A stretch of 8,945 bases of DNA from Oscillospiraceae bacterium (GTDB lineage Bacteria > Bacillota > Clostridia > Oscillospirales > Oscillospiraceae). Each line of letters starts with the position of its first letter. Position 1 is the first letter of the stretch. Below, piece after piece: positions 6,897 to 8,945 of the stretch. Under the pieces are notes generated by a model that saw only the letters and a program-made list of their open reading frames with translations, made no database searches and had not been told where the DNA came from. Position numbers and translations under genes: made by a program. The DNA lies in contig WQVW01000049.1 in the NCBI GenBank assembly GCA_009785655.1, positions 1 through 8,945 of the forward strand, read 5' to 3'.

Positions 6897-6925
6897 TTGA
6901 CAAACCTGTCTGCACAAGCTATAAT
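6897..6925 (+). promoter_or_regulatory. Consensus promoter of tRNA-Leu
   Basis: TTGACA (6897-6902) and TATAAT (6920-6925) are both perfect and are separated by 17 nt. The -10 ends 13 nt before the first base of the mature tRNA, so the 5' leader is only about 7 nt. Confidence 0.92.
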
Positions 6926-6938
6926 TAATTCCGCACTT

Positions 6939-7023
6939 GCGAGAGTGCTGGAACAGGTAGACAGGCACGTTTGAGGGGCGTGTGTCTTATGGCGTGCGGG
7001 TTCAAGTCCCGCCTCTCGCACCA
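6939..7023 (+). tRNA. tRNA-Leu, anticodon GAG
   Basis: An 85-nt class II tRNA. The acceptor arms GCGAGAG (6939-6945) and CTCTCGC (7013-7019) pair perfectly, followed by A73 and an encoded CCA (7021-7023). The anticodon stem CACGT/GCGTG (6966-6970, 6978-6982) closes the loop TTGAGGG, with anticodon GAG at 6973-6975, which reads CUU/CUC leucine codons. The variable arm TGTC-TTAT-GGCG forms a 4-bp stem, as expected for tRNA-Leu. The T arm is GCGGG-TTCAAGT-CCCGC. No intron or mismatch is seen. The DNA becomes AT-rich immediately downstream, so the 3' end of this gene is a candidate integration site. Confidence 0.97.
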
Positions 7024-7037
7024 AAAATTCCTTACTT

Positions 7038-7075
7038 AAACCTACACTAAAAAAATTACTGTTTTTTAGGGGTTT
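7038..7075. repeat. AT-rich imperfect inverted repeat just after tRNA-Leu
   Basis: CTAAAAAA (7047-7054) and TTTTTTAG (7062-7069) pair perfectly around a 7-nt loop. The outer arms AAACC (7038-7042) and GGTTT (7071-7075) extend the stem beyond a small asymmetric internal loop. It starts 15 nt past the tRNA CCA. It could help end tRNA transcription or be a structure of an inserted element; neither is proven. Confidence 0.5.
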
Positions 7076-7106
7076 GGGGTAGTGAAAATATCATGCAAAG
7101 AAAAGT

Positions 7107-7134
7107 GGGCATCCAATTTGGATTGCTCATTTTT
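7107..7134 (+). terminator. Probable intrinsic terminator downstream of tRNA-Leu
   Basis: GGGCATCC (7107-7114) pairs with GGATTGCTC (7120-7128) with one bulged T and one G-T pair, closing a 5-nt loop. Five T follow (7130-7134) and an A-rich tract precedes. This is the first structure after the tRNA with normal terminator form. Confidence 0.65.
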
Positions 7135-7197
7135 CATACTACGTATTTTTTCTTAAACTCACGTTTCTGCGTGACAAAAATAAGTAACCGTAGTATG
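7135..7197. repeat. Nested inverted repeat (63 nt) upstream of the acyltransferase gene
   Basis: Three pairs of arms are nested: CATACTACG (7135-7143) with CGTAGTATG (7189-7197), TATTTTT (7144-7150) with AAAAATA (7176-7182), and TCACG (7159-7163) with CGTGA (7170-7174). Together they form one long interrupted stem-loop. A weak promoter match (GTGACA 7171-7176, N17, TATGCT 7194-7199) overlaps the right arm, but it would start transcription too close to the ribosome binding site at 7205. No target-site duplication was seen. Options are an RNA leader, an operator or a small MITE-like relic. Confidence 0.55.
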
Positions 7198-7220
7198 CTT
7201 AAACGAGGATACGATTTACA

Positions 7221-7814
7221 ATGAAAAAGATTTTAGTTACAATCCTTGTGGTCGTTATGATTACGATGAGAAAGTACAAGATCATTAACAAAGAGAACTT
7301 GCCAAAAGACGATGGATTTATTATCGTTCTCAATCATAGGGACTATTGGGACTTGCCGCTTGTGATCAGCATTATGGGATCCAAACGGTCTGTACATCCT
7401 TTAGTTAAAGTTGAACTAGAAAAGCAACTTGCGGGAAGAGTTCTCGGTTTTATGGGCGCAGTATTTGTAAATAGAAAAGACCCCGAAGATCGGAAACTCG
7501 CAAGGTTGAAACTTGTAGGACTTGTTTTGAATGGTAGCAATGTGCTGATTTGCCCGGAAGGTACACGGAATAAAACTGACGCACTATTGCTCCCGTTTGC
7601 TGGGTGCGGAGCCGTGAGCATAGCCCAAACAACCGGGCGTCCCATTGTGCCGTTCGCAATAAGTAGATACGGGACAAAAAACAGGCAAAGGTTTATTAGA
7701 ATTTGCAATCCGTTTTATGTCGGCGCAGAGGATGATTTAGACGAAGCTAACAACAGATTGCGCACATATTTATATGACGCGCTCTTAGAAAACACAAGAT
7801 TGCAGAAGGGATAA
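7221..7814 (+). CDS. PlsC-like lysophospholipid acyltransferase
   Basis: A 197-aa protein of the glycerophospholipid acyltransferase family, which transfers an acyl chain to lysophosphatidate or related lipids at the inner face of the membrane. The four family blocks are visible: NHRDYWD with the HX4D catalytic pair His39 and Asp44; GFMGAVFVNRKDPEDR (76-91); the PEGTR block with Glu113-Gly114-Thr115-Arg116; and RPIVPFAI (140-147). The N-terminus (about 4-15) is hydrophobic and probably membrane-inserted. GAGGA at 7205-7209 lies 11 nt before the ATG. The HAD gene follows after 8 nt, so they form one transcript. The gene is more AT-rich than those before the tRNA. It is shorter than many PlsC proteins (commonly ~200-250 aa), so the acceptor may differ from lysophosphatidate. 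Confidence 0.88.
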   Translation: MKKILVTILVVVMITMRKYKIINKENLPKDDGFIIVLNHRDYWDLPLVISIMGSKRSVHPLVKVELEKQLAGRVLGFMGAVFVNRKDPEDRKLARLKLVGLVLNGSNVLICPEGTRNKTDALLLPFAGCGAVSIAQTTGRPIVPFAISRYGTKNRQRFIRICNPFYVGAEDDLDEANNRLRTYLYDALLENTRLQKG

Positions 7815-7822
7815 CTTAAGTT

Positions 7823-8413
7823 ATGAACATAGGCATTGATATTGACGGAGTATTGGCAGATTTACAAGGCTTTCATAGCAAACATGCGCCGCTGTTCTTC
7901 AATATGAAATTCAATCGTAATATTGCCGATAAAACACAGTGCGACATTCGGGATATGTTTCAATGTCCCGAAGAAGAACGATATGAGTATTGGAAAAAAT
8001 ATCTACTCAAATACATAATAGTTGAACCTGCTCGAAAGGGAGCGAAAGGAGTAAGCCGCAAACTCCGTACGGACGGGCATACTGTATACATCATTACAAA
8101 GCGTGTATTTACTTGCAATGACGATTTTAAGGGTAAGCTTATGCGTTTTATCGTGAGGAATTGGTTATGGCGCAACGGAATTAAATATAATGAAATTATA
8201 TTTTGCGACGAGGCCATTCCTGACAGCAAGCGTACCGTCTGTTTGGACAAGCATATCGACGTTATGATTGAAGATGAAGCGGTGAATATCAACGTGATTG
8301 CGCCCATTGCAAAAGTAATTTGCTTTGACACAAGTTATAACCGGGAGTGTGAGGGCGAGAATATTTCTCGGGCGCGAGACTGGGGCGAGGTTTATAGGCT
8401 GATAGAGGGATAA
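7823..8413 (+). CDS. HAD-superfamily 5'-nucleotidase-like phosphatase
   Basis: A 196-aa cytosolic protein of the haloacid dehalogenase superfamily, closest in pattern to the 5'(3')-deoxyribonucleotidase (NT5C) type. Motif I is DIDGVLAD, with the nucleophile Asp6 and the acid/base Asp8. Motif II is IITKR with Thr92. Motif III is a lysine, K143 in DKHIDV or K136 in DSKR. Motif IV is IEDE with Glu150/Asp151. The insertion between motifs I and II (about 20-80) is a helical C1-type cap, fitting a nucleotide-sized substrate. Start signals are weak (GAAGGG at 7805-7810, 12 nt before the ATG, inside the end of the acyltransferase gene), suggesting translational coupling to it. Pairing with PlsC might point to a lipid-phosphate or phospholipid-precursor substrate, but that is speculation. 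The true substrate is unknown. Confidence 0.82.
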   Translation: MNIGIDIDGVLADLQGFHSKHAPLFFNMKFNRNIADKTQCDIRDMFQCPEEERYEYWKKYLLKYIIVEPARKGAKGVSRKLRTDGHTVYIITKRVFTCNDDFKGKLMRFIVRNWLWRNGIKYNEIIFCDEAIPDSKRTVCLDKHIDVMIEDEAVNINVIAPIAKVICFDTSYNRECEGENISRARDWGEVYRLIEG

Positions 8414-8422
8414 GACCTTTTA

Positions 8423-8458
8423 TGTAACAGTGTGTAATTGCATGTAACGATGTGTTAT
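8423..8458 (+). repeat. Four 10-bp-phased TGTAAY-type direct repeats (candidate response-regulator operator)
   Basis: TGTAAC (8423), TGTAAT (8433), TGTAAC (8443) and TGTTAT (8453) recur at exactly 10-bp steps, one per helical turn. The flanking 10-mers at 8413 and 8463 do not fit, so there are four units. Phased direct repeats are the usual binding form of OmpR/PhoB-family regulators (for example the CpxR box GTAAA-N5-GTAAA). The gene at 8612 encodes a receiver domain, so autoregulation is plausible. The array ends 85 nt upstream of the candidate -35. Confidence 0.6.
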
Positions 8459-8505
8459 CATCTCAAATCCCTGCCCCCTCAAAAATGAGATATGTTTTGC
8501 ACGGA

Positions 8506-8534
8506 GGAGTAGTTGATGGCTGCTCCTTTTCTTG
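8506..8534 (+). terminator. Intrinsic terminator or attenuator between the HAD and response-regulator genes
   Basis: GGAGTAGT (8506-8513) pairs with GCTGCTCC (8519-8526), 8 bp including two G-T pairs, around a TGATG loop, followed by TTTTCTTGTT. It likely ends the acyltransferase-HAD transcript. It overlaps the ribosome binding site and first codons of a tiny ORF at 8516, so it could also be a regulated attenuator. Confidence 0.65.
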
Positions 8535-8560
8535 TTGGAAGGTTTGCATATTCATTATAA
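8516..8560 (+). other. Possible 14-codon leader ORF overlapping the terminator
   Basis: ATG at 8516 is preceded by GGAGGAG (8503-8509), with near-ideal spacing, and encodes MAAPFLVGRFAYSL before TAA. Its ribosome binding site and first codons lie inside the terminator hairpin, an arrangement seen in translation-controlled attenuators. It is equally possible that this is a chance ORF. No family is recognised. Confidence 0.2.
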
Positions 8561-8572
8561 ATATGCTAAAAT
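8544..8572 (+). promoter_or_regulatory. Extended -10 promoter of the response-regulator gene
   Basis: TTGCAT (8544-8549), a 17-nt spacer, and TAAAAT (8567-8572) preceded by TGC (extended -10). The predicted start near 8579 leaves a leader of about 33 nt with the ribosome binding site at 8598. Confidence 0.7.
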
Positions 8573-8611
8573 ATGAAAAAATAAACAAAGATGAAACAGG
8601 AGCGGTGCAGA

Positions 8612-8945
8612 ATGCCAAATATTTTAATTATAGATGATAACCAAGAAATACTTGCGGCCAATACTGTCTACCTATCTGGAGAGGGATTTGATGTTGAGAC
8701 TGCTGATACAGGCATGGAAGCGATAGTATGTATAAAAAGCCATCAATATGATTGCATCATATTGGATGTGATGCTGCCGGATATTGACGGCTTCTCTTTG
8801 TGTAAAGCAATCCGAACTATCACCGATACGCCTGTTATCTTTTTGACTTGCAAGGATGGACAGGATGATAAAATAATGGGGCTCACAATCGGCGGGAATG
8901 ATTATATGACAAAGCCGTACAGTTTGAAAGAGCTCACCGCACGCA
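8612..8945 (+). CDS. Response regulator, receiver domain (3'-truncated by window edge)
   Basis: The first 111 codons of a two-component response regulator are present; the frame is open to the window end. The receiver domain is complete in its key residues: the acidic pair Asp8-Asp9 (ILIIDDN), phospho-acceptor Asp52 (ILDVMLPDIDG), Thr79 (VIFLT) and Lys101 in TKPYSLKELTAR. The wording of the last segment is typical of OmpR/PhoB-family regulators, so a winged-helix DNA-binding domain and a downstream histidine kinase gene are expected outside the window. AGGAG at 8598-8602 lies 9 nt before the ATG, fixing the start. Its own promoter is at 8544-8572, and a phased TGTAAY array lies upstream at 8423-8458, suggesting autoregulation. 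Confidence 0.93.
   Translation, partial: MPNILIIDDNQEILAANTVYLSGEGFDVETADTGMEAIVCIKSHQYDCIILDVMLPDIDGFSLCKAIRTITDTPVIFLTCKDGQDDKIMGLTIGGNDYMTKPYSLKELTAR

Noticed and set aside
6557..7024. Minus-strand ORF of 155 aa beginning MVREAGLEPARHK
   Set aside because: It is antisense to tRNA-Leu and spoVAE. The opening residues are the translation of the reverse complement of a tRNA-Leu, a well-known source of spurious proteins.
7135..7197. Insertion sequence or intact MITE
   Set aside because: Terminal arms are present, but there is no target duplication, no transposase and no second copy in the window.
7171..7199. Promoter GTGACA-N17-TATGCT for the acyltransferase gene
   Set aside because: Its predicted start would fall on the ribosome binding site at 7205-7209; kept only as a note under the nested inverted repeat.
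8452..8637. 61-codon plus-strand ORF overlapping the response-regulator start
   Set aside because: No ribosome binding site, and it spans the terminator and promoter and overlaps a clear gene in another frame.

Overview
The window comes from an endospore-forming member of the Firmicutes, most likely Clostridia. The evidence is a spoVAD-spoVAE pair, a Firmicutes-type rpsU, strong AGGAGG-like ribosome binding sites and near-consensus sigma-A promoters. The genus cannot be fixed from the sequence alone. The first ~6.8 kb is moderately GC-rich. From the 3' end of a tRNA-Leu gene (7023) to the window edge the DNA is visibly more AT-rich.

Layout. (1) 1-2609, plus strand: the 3' part of an MsbA-type ABC exporter half-transporter, followed by an AraC-type regulator with a GyrI-like effector domain. 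Together they read as a drug or small-molecule export and sensing unit. (2) 2611-3830, minus strand: a zinc-dependent medium-chain alcohol dehydrogenase with its own promoter and a strong terminator. (3) 3890-4221, plus strand: monocistronic rpsU behind a perfect consensus promoter. It ends at a hairpin shared with galE. (4) 4226-5221, minus strand: galE, UDP-glucose 4-epimerase. (5) 5352-6812, plus strand: spoVAD and spoVAE, components of the dipicolinate uptake channel of the developing spore. They have a sigma-G-like promoter, and no spoVAC lies directly upstream. (6) 6897-7023: tRNA-Leu(GAG) with a consensus promoter and an encoded CCA. (7) 7024-7220: about 200 nt without a gene but packed with three successive inverted repeats, one of which looks like an intrinsic terminator. 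(8) 7221-8413: a compact two-gene unit encoding a PlsC-like acyltransferase and a HAD-family 5'-nucleotidase-like phosphatase. (9) 8414-8611: a regulatory region holding four exactly 10-bp-phased TGTAAY-like repeats, a terminator hairpin overlapping a tiny ORF with a good ribosome binding site, and an extended -10 promoter. (10) 8612 to the edge: the receiver domain of a response regulator, cut by the window end.

The first 6.8 kb is mostly chromosomal housekeeping and sporulation content. The most interesting material is downstream of the tRNA: a possible island boundary, the hairpin-dense spacer, and the phased repeat array in front of the response regulator. I saw no transposase, integrase, CRISPR array or clearly novel multi-gene system inside the window.
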